From an uncultured Polaromonas sp. (lineage in GTDB: Bacteria > Pseudomonadota > Gammaproteobacteria > Burkholderiales > Burkholderiaceae): a stretch of DNA of 16,438 bases. Positions 7,825 to 14,920 of the stretch are shown piece after piece (within the stretch, counting starts at the first letter, position 1; every line of letters starts with the position of its first letter). Under the pieces are notes generated by a model, which made no database searches, was not told where the DNA came from, and saw only the letters and a list, made by a program, of their open reading frames with translations. The DNA lies in assembly GCA_946479075.1 (NCBI GenBank), contig CAMLDT010000063.1:1-16438 (forward strand). Direction: 5' to 3'. Position numbers and translations under genes: made by a program.

Positions 7825-8292
7825 TCAGTGCTTGTGGCCGCCGGCATGATCCGGCATCGCGCCGCCAGGCGCCATCGCGGCCACCGGCAACTTCAGCTCG
7901 ACCTTGCTCTCCTGGCCTTTGGCGTCCTTGAACACCAGGGTCAGCGGCACGGTGCTGCCCTTGGGCAAGGCCTGCTTGAGCTCCGTCAGCATCACGTGGT
8001 AACCGCCCGGCTTCAGTTCCACCGTCTTGCCGGCCGGCAAATCCAGTGCCGGCACGGCGCGCATGCGCATCACGTCGCCTTCCATTTTCATTTCGTGCAC
8101 CTCGGCCAGACCGGCCACCGGCGACGATGCGCCCACCAGTTTGGCGCCGTCTTTGGCCGTGATGGCCATGAAGGCGCCGGTGCCCGACTGGCCGGCCACC
8201 GCGGTGCGGACCCAGGCGTTTTTGACTTCCACCGTCTGGGCGTGGGCGAAGCCGGCGAAGGCGAGCAATGCGCTGATGAGGGTAACTTTCAT
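7825..8292 (-). CDS. Periplasmic copper chaperone PCu(A)C
   Basis: A 155-residue PCu(A)C family protein with a Sec signal peptide (residues 1-18, ending AHA). The copper-binding signature H-x10-M-x21-H-x-M is met exactly by H66, M77, H99 and M101. The C-terminus is rich in histidine (DHAGGHKH) and methionine and may add metal sites. PCu(A)C proteins bind Cu(I) in the periplasm and deliver it, for example to cytochrome c oxidase. The ATG at 8292 is preceded by AAGGAA. It is the last gene of the run DUF2946 - receptor - YcnI-like - PCu(A)C, 42 bp after the YcnI-like gene. Its stop directly touches the stop of the plus-strand regulator, leaving no room for a terminator between them. Confidence 0.93.
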   Translation of the reverse strand: MKVTLISALLAFAGFAHAQTVEVKNAWVRTAVAGQSGTGAFMAITAKDGAKLVGASSPVAGLAEVHEMKMEGDVMRMRAVPALDLPAGKTVELKPGGYHVMLTELKQALPKGSTVPLTLVFKDAKGQESKVELKLPVAAMAPGGAMPDHAGGHKH

Positions 8293-8334
8293 GGTGTTTC
8301 CTTTTGAAGTGAGATCGAAGGGGTGGGCAAGAGT

Positions 8335-8883
8335 TCAGTGGTGATGGTGTGGCGCTTCGGCGGGACCGACTTGCAGCAGCACGGCCGGCGCTTTCAGTCC
8401 CTGTGTGGACGTGCCTGTGGCGGGAATCTCGCGCCATTCGGTGCTGCCGCTTTCGCAAGTCTGCAGCACCTTGAACCAGAGCGGGCCGGCCTCATCCGGC
8501 GTTTTACCGCGCAGCACGAATTCGTCGGAAAAAGCGTTCGGCAAGGCGGCCTCGCGGCTCGCCGCCTTCCAGCTCACCAGCGTCACGTCGTCAGTCACCT
8601 GGCGGCCGTGGCTTTCATAAGGCCGGGCCAGTTTTTCACGCTGCGTCGTCACCGTCCAGCCCGGCTTGGGATAGGGTTTGGCGCCCAGGAAGCCGGTCGG
8701 GATCTGCACGGCCATGCCGGTGGTCGCCGAGCCCTGGCAGCCGTGGCCGACCACGAACACCGCCTTGTAGCTGCTTGCGGCCGGTGCGCTGTTGTTCTCC
8801 AGAACTATATGGGAAAAAGCGGGTGTAGCCCACGCCAGCAAAGCGCAAGCAGCTATGGATGTGATAGCAGAAGAGGAAGTCAT
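8335..8883 (-). CDS. YcnI-like (DUF1775) periplasmic copper-binding protein
   Basis: A 182-residue exported DUF1775/YcnI family protein. The signal peptide covers residues 1-24 (AITSIAACALLAWATPAFS), so the mature chain should begin at H25 (HIVLEN). YcnI of Bacillus binds copper through a brace formed by its N-terminal histidine with a glutamate and a tryptophan. H25, E29 and the tryptophan in YPKPGW are present here. Further family marks are VGHGCQGSATT and VTLVSWKA. The C-terminus carries four histidines, another likely metal site. The ATG at 8883 has AAAGG upstream and follows the receptor gene by 32 bp. The signal-peptide codons overlap a copy of the dispersed repeat family seen elsewhere in this window, which is odd for a coding region. 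A copper role is supported by the PCu(A)C neighbour. Confidence 0.88.
   Translation of the reverse strand: MTSSSAITSIAACALLAWATPAFSHIVLENNSAPAASSYKAVFVVGHGCQGSATTGMAVQIPTGFLGAKPYPKPGWTVTTQREKLARPYESHGRQVTDDVTLVSWKAASREAALPNAFSDEFVLRGKTPDEAGPLWFKVLQTCESGSTEWREIPATGTSTQGLKAPAVLLQVGPAEAPHHHH
8821..8868 (-). repeat. Copy C of the dispersed repeat, inside the YcnI-like signal peptide region
   Basis: Read on the minus strand, this 48-base segment starts GCTATCA, contains AGCTGCTTGCGC and then GGGCTA. It aligns without gaps to copy A (2648-2695) at 32 of 48 positions, with the 12-base AGCTGCTTGCGC uninterrupted. It encodes residues 6-21 of the YcnI-like protein. A 12-bp perfect inverted repeat of its core (TAGCTGCTTGCG) recurs on the plus strand at 8768-8779, within the same gene. 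Copy C is the most diverged of the three, and chance similarity cannot be fully excluded. Confidence 0.5.
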
Positions 8884-8915
8884 GAAACGCCTTTCGGTGA
8901 GGGGGAGGTATGGCT

Positions 8916-11264
8916 TCACAGGTCCACCTTCAGCTCGGCCATGAAGGTGCGCTGCGGGTAGGGATGGAAGTTCCAGTACTGGTAGTTGTTGAGGTTGTCG
9001 ATGCCGAAGGCCGCGGTCCACTGCCGGTTGACCTTGTAGTGGAAGCGCACGTCGGTGACGAAATACTTGCTGGTACCCATGTAGGCAAAGCCATTGACGT
9101 CCGCGTTGTCCAGGCTGGAGAACTGCCGGCCGCTGTAACGCGCAGCAAAGGTGCCGGTCCAGGCGGGATCAAAGCGGTAGCTGACCAGCGCCGTGGCACG
9201 CCAGACCGGCACGCGTGGCTGGTACTTGCCCACGGTGTCGCCGGGCGTGACCACAAAGCCGCTGTTTTCCTTGATGCGCGAATCCGCATAGGTCACGCTG
9301 CCGCTGAAGCCCAGACCCTTGCCGATGCTGCCAGCCATCAAGTCCGTGCCGTTGAACGCCACCTCCAGCCCGTTGGTCTTGATGCGCCCGACGTTCTGCA
9401 CCCGGCTGATGTTGCTGTTGGCCGCCGGGTCGAAGGTGAGCTGCGAATACAGGGAGTCGCGCGTGTTCTCGGTGAACAGCGTGAATCGCAGCACGGCATT
9501 GCCCAGGTCTTTTTCGGCCGTCAGTTCGCTGGTCCAGGATTTTTCCGGCTTGAGGTTTGGATCGTTGATGTACTGCGCGTTGACGGTGCTGGTGGCGCCG
9601 TAGAGTTCCCCCACGGTGGGGAAACGCACGGCGCGGCCGGTCGAGGCCTTGAGTGTGGTATCGGCCGACCACTGGTACGACAGCGCGGCCTTCGGTGACA
9701 CCGCAGTCTCGCTGCGTGCGGCATACGCGGCGTTGGCCGGGTTGCCCGGTGCGAAGGTGGTGAAACCGCTGGAAGCGTTCCAGTTCTCGACGCGCGCGCC
9801 CAGCACGGTTTTCCATTTCGGCGCAAAGGCCCAGGCGTCCTGCGCGTACAGGCTGCGCAGTTGCGTGCGGCCGCCGACCTCGCTGACCAGCGTCCCGGCG
9901 CCGCCGCTCAGCCAGTTGCCCAGGGTGTTCGACTTGAGGATGCGCAGCCGGTAGCTGTCCTGCTGGTAGCCGAAGTCAACGATGTGCGCGCCCTGCATGC
10001 CCTGGGGCCGCCAGATGCCTTTGAGCGCGAGGTTGTTCCAGCCGGTCCCGTCCTGGTCCTGCAGCGTGCCTGCACCGCCATTGAGGGAGCCCGGCTGGGC
10101 CGTGGTCGAGGCGCGGATCTGGTCGGTCTGGTAGTCGTACACACTGGCCGCCACTTCCCAGTCGAACACGCCCTGGGTGTGGGACTTGACCGAGAGGCCG
10201 TGCATCACATGGGTCAGCACCTCGTTGCTCACGCCAAAGTCGGTGGCGCCCAGGCTGTAGCCGCGTCCATTGATGCTGACGTTGCCGCTGTACACCGGCG
10301 CGCCGGCTGCGTTGCGCAAATAACTCTCGGAGCGGTTCTGCGAACTGTTGTCCCAGTAGCCCAGGGTGTAGCTGGCACGCACCGTGGGTGAAAAGTCATA
10401 CGCCACCTTGAGCTTGACGTGTTCCTGCTCGGTCTCGTACTGGGTGGCGCCGCCAATCAGCAGCCAGGGCACGTTGCGCGTGTTCAGGCCGGGCACGGCA
10501 CCGGTGACCGGCACCGCCCCGGCGGCAGGCGCGGCCGTGCTCAGGGTTTTGGTCGTGAAGGTCAGCGGCTGGCCGGCGCTTTTGGTACGGTTGGCGTTGA
10601 TGAACCAGGACCAGTCGCCGCTCTTGTTGCCCAGCGATGCGCTGGCCTGGCTGCCGCCGTAACTGCTGTCGGTGCCGTACAGCTTGAAGTTCTGGTTGAA
10701 GGCGCTGATCTTGGCGTGGCCCTCGAACTGCGTCGGCATGCGTGTGACGTAGTCCACCACCGCGCCCACCGAGTTGCCCGGATAGGCTGCGGAAAACGGG
10801 CCGTAGAGCACATCAACACGCTCGATTTCTTCCGGCGTCACCAGGCCCCAGCGCGGCGCGTAGTTGGTGCCGTTGGCAATGCCGTTGCCCAGGTAGTTGG
10901 ACAGCAGGATGCCGTCGGCATAGACCGCCGAACGCGCGCTGTTGCCGGTGCCCGAAGCGCGGCTGGACAGGATGGCGTGGTTGTAGTCGCCGATGTAGCG
11001 CTTGCGCACCAGCAGGCTGGGCAGGTACTTGAGCGCGTCCTCGCTGTCGGTGGCGTTGATGCCTTCTTCCATCTGCTCGCGCGTCACGCCTTCGATGGTG
11101 GTGGGGATCTGCGTCGGCAGCGACGTGGGCTGGCCGCCGGTCACAGTGACCATACCCAGGGATTTGGCGGGAGGCCCGGTTTGGGCGAAGGCCGGGATCG
11201 CAAAAAGCATGGCCGCGGGGAGCGCGCCCAGGGGAAACGCACGGCGTGCGCGTGAAGATGTCAT
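8916..11264 (-). CDS. TonB-dependent outer-membrane receptor, probable copper uptake
   Basis: A 782-residue TonB-dependent receptor from the ATG at 11264. The signal peptide is residues 1-27 (cut before Q28). A likely TonB box, MVTVTGG, lies at about 38-44, followed by the plug domain with DALKYLPSLLVRKRY and RVDVLYGPFSAAYPGNSVGAVVDYVTR. The rest is a beta-barrel ending QRTFMAELKVDL, an aromatic-containing final strand suited to outer-membrane insertion. The substrate cannot be read from the sequence, but it sits between a DUF2946 gene and genes for YcnI-like and PCu(A)C copper proteins, which points to copper. A siderophore or other metal chelate remains possible. The frame also offers a GTG at 11318, but the ATG gives a clean signal peptide. 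No strong ribosome site precedes either start. Confidence 0.9.
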   Translation of the reverse strand: MTSSRARRAFPLGALPAAMLFAIPAFAQTGPPAKSLGMVTVTGGQPTSLPTQIPTTIEGVTREQMEEGINATDSEDALKYLPSLLVRKRYIGDYNHAILSSRASGTGNSARSAVYADGILLSNYLGNGIANGTNYAPRWGLVTPEEIERVDVLYGPFSAAYPGNSVGAVVDYVTRMPTQFEGHAKISAFNQNFKLYGTDSSYGGSQASASLGNKSGDWSWFINANRTKSAGQPLTFTTKTLSTAAPAAGAVPVTGAVPGLNTRNVPWLLIGGATQYETEQEHVKLKVAYDFSPTVRASYTLGYWDNSSQNRSESYLRNAAGAPVYSGNVSINGRGYSLGATDFGVSNEVLTHVMHGLSVKSHTQGVFDWEVAASVYDYQTDQIRASTTAQPGSLNGGAGTLQDQDGTGWNNLALKGIWRPQGMQGAHIVDFGYQQDSYRLRILKSNTLGNWLSGGAGTLVSEVGGRTQLRSLYAQDAWAFAPKWKTVLGARVENWNASSGFTTFAPGNPANAAYAARSETAVSPKAALSYQWSADTTLKASTGRAVRFPTVGELYGATSTVNAQYINDPNLKPEKSWTSELTAEKDLGNAVLRFTLFTENTRDSLYSQLTFDPAANSNISRVQNVGRIKTNGLEVAFNGTDLMAGSIGKGLGFSGSVTYADSRIKENSGFVVTPGDTVGKYQPRVPVWRATALVSYRFDPAWTGTFAARYSGRQFSSLDNADVNGFAYMGTSKYFVTDVRFHYKVNRQWTAAFGIDNLNNYQYWNFHPYPQRTFMAELKVDL

Positions 11265-11350
11265 GGAATCACACTTTGAAAAATGAAAGAACACGGCGCG
11301 CCATCCGTTGGACAGCACGCAGGCAACCTCGTCAGAGGCAGTTTTTCAGT

Positions 11351-11707
11351 TCAAAGTGCAGGGGGGCCGCGGCTGAAAGGCAGCCCCGGCGAAGACGCCG
11401 AGCGAACGGCGTCCTTGAAAACAAAGGCCATCGCGGGAATGGCGCAGGTTCCGGCCGCCACCTGCTCCATCGGCGGCAAGGCCAGACCGGCTGAGCCGCA
11501 CAGGTCACAGTGGCCTTTGGCTGGCGCGCCGTCGTCGCCAGCCGGCTGGCCGCCGCTGCCGACGCTGCACAGCCCGCCGAGCTGGCCGGTGCGCACGTCC
11601 TCGGCCAGCGTGGCGATGGGCGTGATCAGGGCGGCGAAGACGGCCACCAACCCCAGCCACGCGGCAAGGCGGGCCCAGAGCGGGCGAGAGGATGGGTTGG
11701 CTGGCAC
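11351..11707 (-). CDS. Small DUF2946-like membrane protein with CxxC motif
   Basis: About 118 residues from a GTG at 11707. One hydrophobic segment near the N-terminus (LAAWLGLVAVFAALITPIA) is followed by a periplasmic part with GHCDLCGSAGLALPP, the CxxC signature I associate with DUF2946, plus two further cysteines. Proteins of this family often stand beside TonB-dependent receptors and copper chaperones in betaproteobacteria, but have no proven function; the CxxC could bind metal. The open frame reaches back to 11830, but that would run through the queG 3' end and a dispersed repeat, so a later start is preferred. A TATAAT box lies 8-13 bases upstream of the GTG, so the transcript may be nearly leaderless. 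The receptor gene follows after 86 bp. The exact start is uncertain. Confidence 0.72.
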   Translation of the reverse strand: MPANPSSRPLWARLAAWLGLVAVFAALITPIATLAEDVRTGQLGGLCSVGSGGQPAGDDGAPAKGHCDLCGSAGLALPPMEQVAAGTCAIPAMAFVFKDAVRSASSPGLPFSRGPPAL

Positions 11708-11714
11708 GGGGCTG

Positions 11715-11744
11715 ATTATAGGGAGCGGCGCAAGGTCGGCACAA
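11715..11744 (-). promoter_or_regulatory. Candidate promoter of the copper operon
   Basis: On the minus strand a perfect -10 box TATAAT (11720-11715) has a poor -35 (TTGTGC, 11744-11739) at 18-base spacing. Transcription would begin at about 11708, next to the proposed GTG start of the DUF2946 gene. A weak -35 with a perfect -10 suggests an activator-dependent or extended-contact promoter. Confidence 0.45.
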
Positions 11745-11757
11745 AATGCTACAAAAT
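11741..11757. promoter_or_regulatory. 10-bp-spaced direct repeat ACAAAAT upstream of the copper operon
   Basis: ACAAAAT occurs at 11741-11747 and again at 11751-11757, exactly one helical turn apart, overlapping the weak -35 region. Two identical half-sites on one face of the helix could bind a regulator. The second copy falls at the edge of a dispersed repeat, so the pattern may be accidental. Confidence 0.25.
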
Positions 11758-11806
11758 CAGGAGCTAGATACGCCCGCTGGACAAGGGCTGGAGGCCGATT
11801 TGATTC
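11748..11806 (+). repeat. Copy B of the dispersed repeat, overlapping the queG 3' end
   Basis: The first 48 bases match copy A (2648-2695) at 36 of 48 positions without gaps, with CAGGAGCT and GGGCTGGAGGC identical. The element begins between queG and the DUF2946 gene and runs into queG, so that the last queG codons and its TAG stop (11766-11764) lie inside the repeat. It is on the plus strand, the same orientation as copy A. Confidence 0.7.
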
Positions 11807-12894
11807 ATAATTGGCAGCGAAAGCGCCCACGCCACATGCTCCCGCACCAACTCACTGGCATGATCCCGCCGCGCCAGCAGGGCGGCCCTCAGCGCGCCCT
11901 CCCCGTCCGCGCCGGCCTGGATGGCGTTGCCCAGGCCGACCGCAATATTGCGCAGCCAGCGCTCATGGCCGATGCGCCGGATCGCGCTGCCTTCGGTGTA
12001 GCGCAAGAACGCCTCTTCGGTCCACGCAAACAGCGTGACCAGTTGCTGGCCGCTCAGGCCTTCGCGCTCGTCGAAGTCGGGCAAGGCGCTGCGCTGTGCG
12101 AACTTGTTCCAGGGGCAGATCAGCTGGCAGTCGTCGCAGCCATAAATGCGGTTGCCAATCAGCGGGCGCAGCTCCAGGGGAATGGACCCCGAATGTTCGA
12201 TGGTCAGGTAAGAGATGCAGCGGCGTGCATCGAGCCGGTGCGGCGCGACGATGGCCCGGGTCGGGCAAATGTCGATGCAGGCGCTGCAACTGCCGCAATG
12301 CGGCGTCACCGCTTCGCTGGGCGGCAAGGCCACATTCACATAAATTTCGCCGAGAAAAAACATGGAACCGGCTTCGCGGTTGAGCAGCAGTGTGTGTTTG
12401 CCGCGCCAGCCCTGGCCGCTGCGCGAGGCCAGCTCGGCTTCCAGCACGGGGGCCGAGTCGGTGAAAGCGCGGTGGCCCAGCGGCTGCACATGGGCGGCAA
12501 TGCGCTCAGCCAGTTTTTGCAGGCGCGTGCGCATGACCTTGTGGTAGTCCCGGCCGCGTGCATACACCGAGACGATGGCTTCGCCTGGCCGCTCCAGCCG
12601 CGCCAGCTCCGCCGCCTGCCACTGGCCGGGCTGCTCCGCCGTGTCTCGCGGCAGGTAGTCCATGCGCGCGGTGATCACACTGACGGTGCCGGGCACCAGC
12701 TCGGCCGGCCGCGCACGCTTCAAACCGTGCGCCGCCATGTAATTCATGTCGCCATGAAAACCGGCCGCAAGCCAGGCCGATAATCCGGGTTCCGCCGATG
12801 AAAGATCAACGCCTGTTATGCCAATTTGCGAAAATCCAAGCTCACGCGCCCACGTTTGAAGTTGAGACACGAATTGATGGCTATTGACGATCAC
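11764..12894 (-). CDS. queG: Epoxyqueuosine reductase QueG
   Basis: A 376-residue QueG, the cobalamin- and iron-sulfur-dependent enzyme that performs the last step of queuosine synthesis in tRNA (epoxyqueuosine to queuosine). The N-terminal part has ARELGFSQIGITGVDL and GDMNYMAAH; YARGRDYHKVMR and DSAPVLEAELA (probable proton-donor aspartate at 146) are typical. Two 4Fe-4S clusters are bound by C200, C203, C206 and C210 (CGSCSACIDICP), with C226, C253, C256 and C260 (YGCDDCQLICPWN). The start is unsure: GTG at 12894 or GTG at 12870. The first overlaps the divergent tsaE start by 18 bp. A TACAAT box at 12906-12901 would place transcription start close to 12894. The last dozen residues (QIGLQPLSSGRI) come from a dispersed repeat and look like an appended tail. 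Confidence 0.93.
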   Translation of the reverse strand: MIVNSHQFVSQLQTWARELGFSQIGITGVDLSSAEPGLSAWLAAGFHGDMNYMAAHGLKRARPAELVPGTVSVITARMDYLPRDTAEQPGQWQAAELARLERPGEAIVSVYARGRDYHKVMRTRLQKLAERIAAHVQPLGHRAFTDSAPVLEAELASRSGQGWRGKHTLLLNREAGSMFFLGEIYVNVALPPSEAVTPHCGSCSACIDICPTRAIVAPHRLDARRCISYLTIEHSGSIPLELRPLIGNRIYGCDDCQLICPWNKFAQRSALPDFDEREGLSGQQLVTLFAWTEEAFLRYTEGSAIRRIGHERWLRNIAVGLGNAIQAGADGEGALRAALLARRDHASELVREHVAWALSLPIMNQIGLQPLSSGRI

Positions 12895-13380
12895 CCGCTC
12901 ATTGTAAAAAGTATTGCCTGGGCGACCGAGGCCGACACCCAGGCTTTCGCCGCTGCGCTCGCAGGCAGGCTGCAGCGCAGCGATGGCGGCGGCAATGTGC
13001 TGATCGAACTGCATGGCGACCTGGGCAGCGGCAAGACCACCTTCGTGCGCCACCTGCTCAAGGCGCTGGGGGTCGCGGGCCGCGTCAAGAGCCCGACCTA
13101 TGCGGTGGTGGAGCCTTACACCGTTGACGATGCGCCTGGGGGCGCGCTCCACATCTGGCACTTCGACTTCTACCGCTTCAACGACCCCGACGAATGGGAA
13201 GAAGCCGGCTTTCGCGACATCTTTGCCAGCCCGGGCCTGAAGCTGGTCGAGTGGCCGGAGAAAGCCGGTGAACACCTGCCCCCTGCCGATCTCGACATCG
13301 CGCTGGCGCTGCAGGACGGCGACAGCCGCAGCGTCACCCTCACCGCCCGCAGCGACGCCGGCAAGGCGTTGTTGCCATGA
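12877..13380 (+). CDS. tsaE: TsaE, ATPase of the tRNA threonylcarbamoyladenosine (t6A) complex
   Basis: A 167-residue TsaE from the ATG at 12877, slightly longer than E. coli TsaE (153). Walker A is GDLGSGKT (residues 47-54). VKSPTYAVVEPY (70-81), HFDFYR (95-100) and LVEWPEKA (123-130) are strong family marks. TsaE works with TsaB and TsaD to place threonylcarbamoyl on A37 of ANN-decoding tRNAs and is an essential cytoplasmic ATPase in most bacteria. The frame extends upstream to 12826, but that region is coding for queG on the other strand, and MAIDDHPLIVKS is the more natural start. Its stop overlaps the amiC start by ATGA, implying translational coupling. The tsaE-amidase pairing is common in proteobacteria. 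Confidence 0.94.
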   Translation: MAIDDHPLIVKSIAWATEADTQAFAAALAGRLQRSDGGGNVLIELHGDLGSGKTTFVRHLLKALGVAGRVKSPTYAVVEPYTVDDAPGGALHIWHFDFYRFNDPDEWEEAGFRDIFASPGLKLVEWPEKAGEHLPPADLDIALALQDGDSRSVTLTARSDAGKALLP

Positions 13381-14765
13381 GCAGCGACAACAACGGACTG
13401 AGCCGGCGCAGCGCGCTGCAGATGGGCAGCCTGGTGCTGTTGCTGGGCGTGCAGCAGATCGCGCGCGGCCTGACCATCATGGCGGTGCGGGTCTGGCCGT
13501 CCAAGGATTACAGCCGCGTCACCATCGAGTCCGACGCCGGGCTGAAGACCAAGTATTACTTCGTCGCCGAGCCGCCGCGGCTGGCGGTGGACATCGAAGG
13601 CATCGACCTGATCCCCGCACTGCGTGAGCTGGTGGCCAAGGTCAAGCCCGACGACCCGAACATTTCGGGCATTCGCGTCGGGCAAAACGCGCCCGGTGTG
13701 GTGCGCCTGGTGGTGGAACTCAAGCAGCCCATGATGCCGCAGGTGTTCAGCCTGAAGCCGGTGGCGGCCTACCAGCACCGGCTGGTGTTCGACCTGTACC
13801 CGACGCAGGTGGCCGATCCGCTGGAGGCGCTGATTGCCGACCGCCTGAAGGACAAGCCGCCGGCCGCTGCCGCGCAAGCCGCCGACCCGCTGGGCGAGCT
13901 GATGGCCAAACACGCCGACCGCGCAGCGCCGGCGCCATCCCCGGCAACCTCACCGCCGCCCGCAGCGGGCGAAGAAAAGCCGCCGGTGGTGGCTGCCGCG
14001 CCCAAGCCGCCCCCTGAAACCGTGGGCGCGGGCGCGGGCAACCGCAACAAGACCGACCGCCTCATCATCGTGGCGCTGGATCCGGGCCACGGCGGCGAAG
14101 ACCCGGGCGCTGTCGGCCCCGGCGGCACGCGCGAAAAAGACGTGGTGCTGCAGATCGCGCTGCGCCTGCGCGACCGCATCAACGCCATCCCCAACATGCG
14201 TGCCTACCTGACGCGCGATGCCGATTTTTTTGTGCCGCTGCACATCCGCGTGCAAAAAGCCCGGCGCGTGCAGGCTGACCTCTTCATCAGCATCCACGCC
14301 GATGCGTTTTTCACGCCCCGGCCGCAAGGCGCCAGCGTGTTTGCGCTCAGCGAAAAAGGCGCATCCAGCAGCGCGGCCCGCTGGATCGCCGACAAGGAAA
14401 ATTCGGCCGACCTGGTGGGCGGCGTCAATGTCAAGGCCAAGGACGCGCAGGTGCAAAAGGCCTTGCTGGACATGAGCACGACGGCGCAGATCAACGACAG
14501 CCTCAAGCTCGGTGGCGCCATGCTGGGCGAGATCGGCAATGTGGGCAAGCTGCACAAGGCGCGTGTCGAGCAGGCCGGGTTTGCCGTGCTGAAGGCGCCG
14601 GACATTCCCAGCGTGCTGGTGGAAACCGCCTTCATCAGCAATCCCGACGAAGAAGCCAAGCTGCGCAGCGAGGCCTACCAGGTGCAACTGGCCGATGCAC
14701 TGATGCGCGGCATCGGCCGCTACTTCGCGAAAAATCCGCCGCTGGCACGCAATCGCCCGGTGTGA
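13377..14765 (+). CDS. amiC: N-acetylmuramoyl-L-alanine amidase AmiC type (AMIN + Amidase_3)
   Basis: A 462-residue cell-wall amidase that cuts the lactyl-alanine bond of peptidoglycan to split the septum. Residues 1-35 form a probable Tat signal (SRRSALQMGSLVLLLGV, twin arginines at 10-11). An AMIN domain follows at about 36-145 (VRVWPSKDYSRVTIES, HRLVFDLYP), which targets the enzyme to the division site. A proline/alanine-rich linker spans 160-225, then the catalytic Amidase_3 domain from 228. Zinc-site residues are visible: H238 (DPGHGGEDPGA), E253 (REKDVVL), H307 (SIHADAF), with the catalytic E416 (VETAFISNP). E. coli AmiA and AmiC are likewise Tat-exported. The start overlaps the tsaE stop by 4 bp. 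The Tat call rests on a non-canonical residue after the arginines (SRRSAL). Confidence 0.95.
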   Translation: MSSDNNGLSRRSALQMGSLVLLLGVQQIARGLTIMAVRVWPSKDYSRVTIESDAGLKTKYYFVAEPPRLAVDIEGIDLIPALRELVAKVKPDDPNISGIRVGQNAPGVVRLVVELKQPMMPQVFSLKPVAAYQHRLVFDLYPTQVADPLEALIADRLKDKPPAAAAQAADPLGELMAKHADRAAPAPSPATSPPPAAGEEKPPVVAAAPKPPPETVGAGAGNRNKTDRLIIVALDPGHGGEDPGAVGPGGTREKDVVLQIALRLRDRINAIPNMRAYLTRDADFFVPLHIRVQKARRVQADLFISIHADAFFTPRPQGASVFALSEKGASSSAARWIADKENSADLVGGVNVKAKDAQVQKALLDMSTTAQINDSLKLGGAMLGEIGNVGKLHKARVEQAGFAVLKAPDIPSVLVETAFISNPDEEAKLRSEAYQVQLADALMRGIGRYFAKNPPLARNRPV

Positions 14766-14810
14766 GGCGCTTGCCAGCACGCGAAGACGCAGCGAGACGA
14801 CATTCGCCTT

Positions 14811-14829
14811 GGCCTGTTTCCTACAGGCC
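14811..14829. repeat. Small perfect inverted repeat between amiC and the lipoprotein gene
   Basis: GGCCTGT (14811-14817) and ACAGGCC (14823-14829) form a perfect 7-bp stem around a 5-base loop TTCCT. No T-run follows on either strand, so it is a poor terminator. It lies about 90 bp before the lipoprotein start codon and could be a regulatory site for that gene. Otherwise the 155-bp gap (14766-14920) shows nothing I can name. Confidence 0.4.
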
Positions 14830-14920
14830 GGCCGGGGGTTCGCACCTACAGTGAAGTCACAGGCAGTGAAGGCCAACCCGCTCGATCCGGTGCCTGCAAC
14901 TCAATCAAAAGGTGAAACCA

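Noticed and set aside
10419..11255. Plus-strand frame of 278 codons opposite the TonB receptor
   Set aside because: Antisense to conserved plug-domain codons; no known fold or start signal.
12895..13275. Upstream extension of queG to 13275
   Set aside because: This part is antisense to tsaE and has no QueG similarity; the family begins at about ARELGFSQIG.
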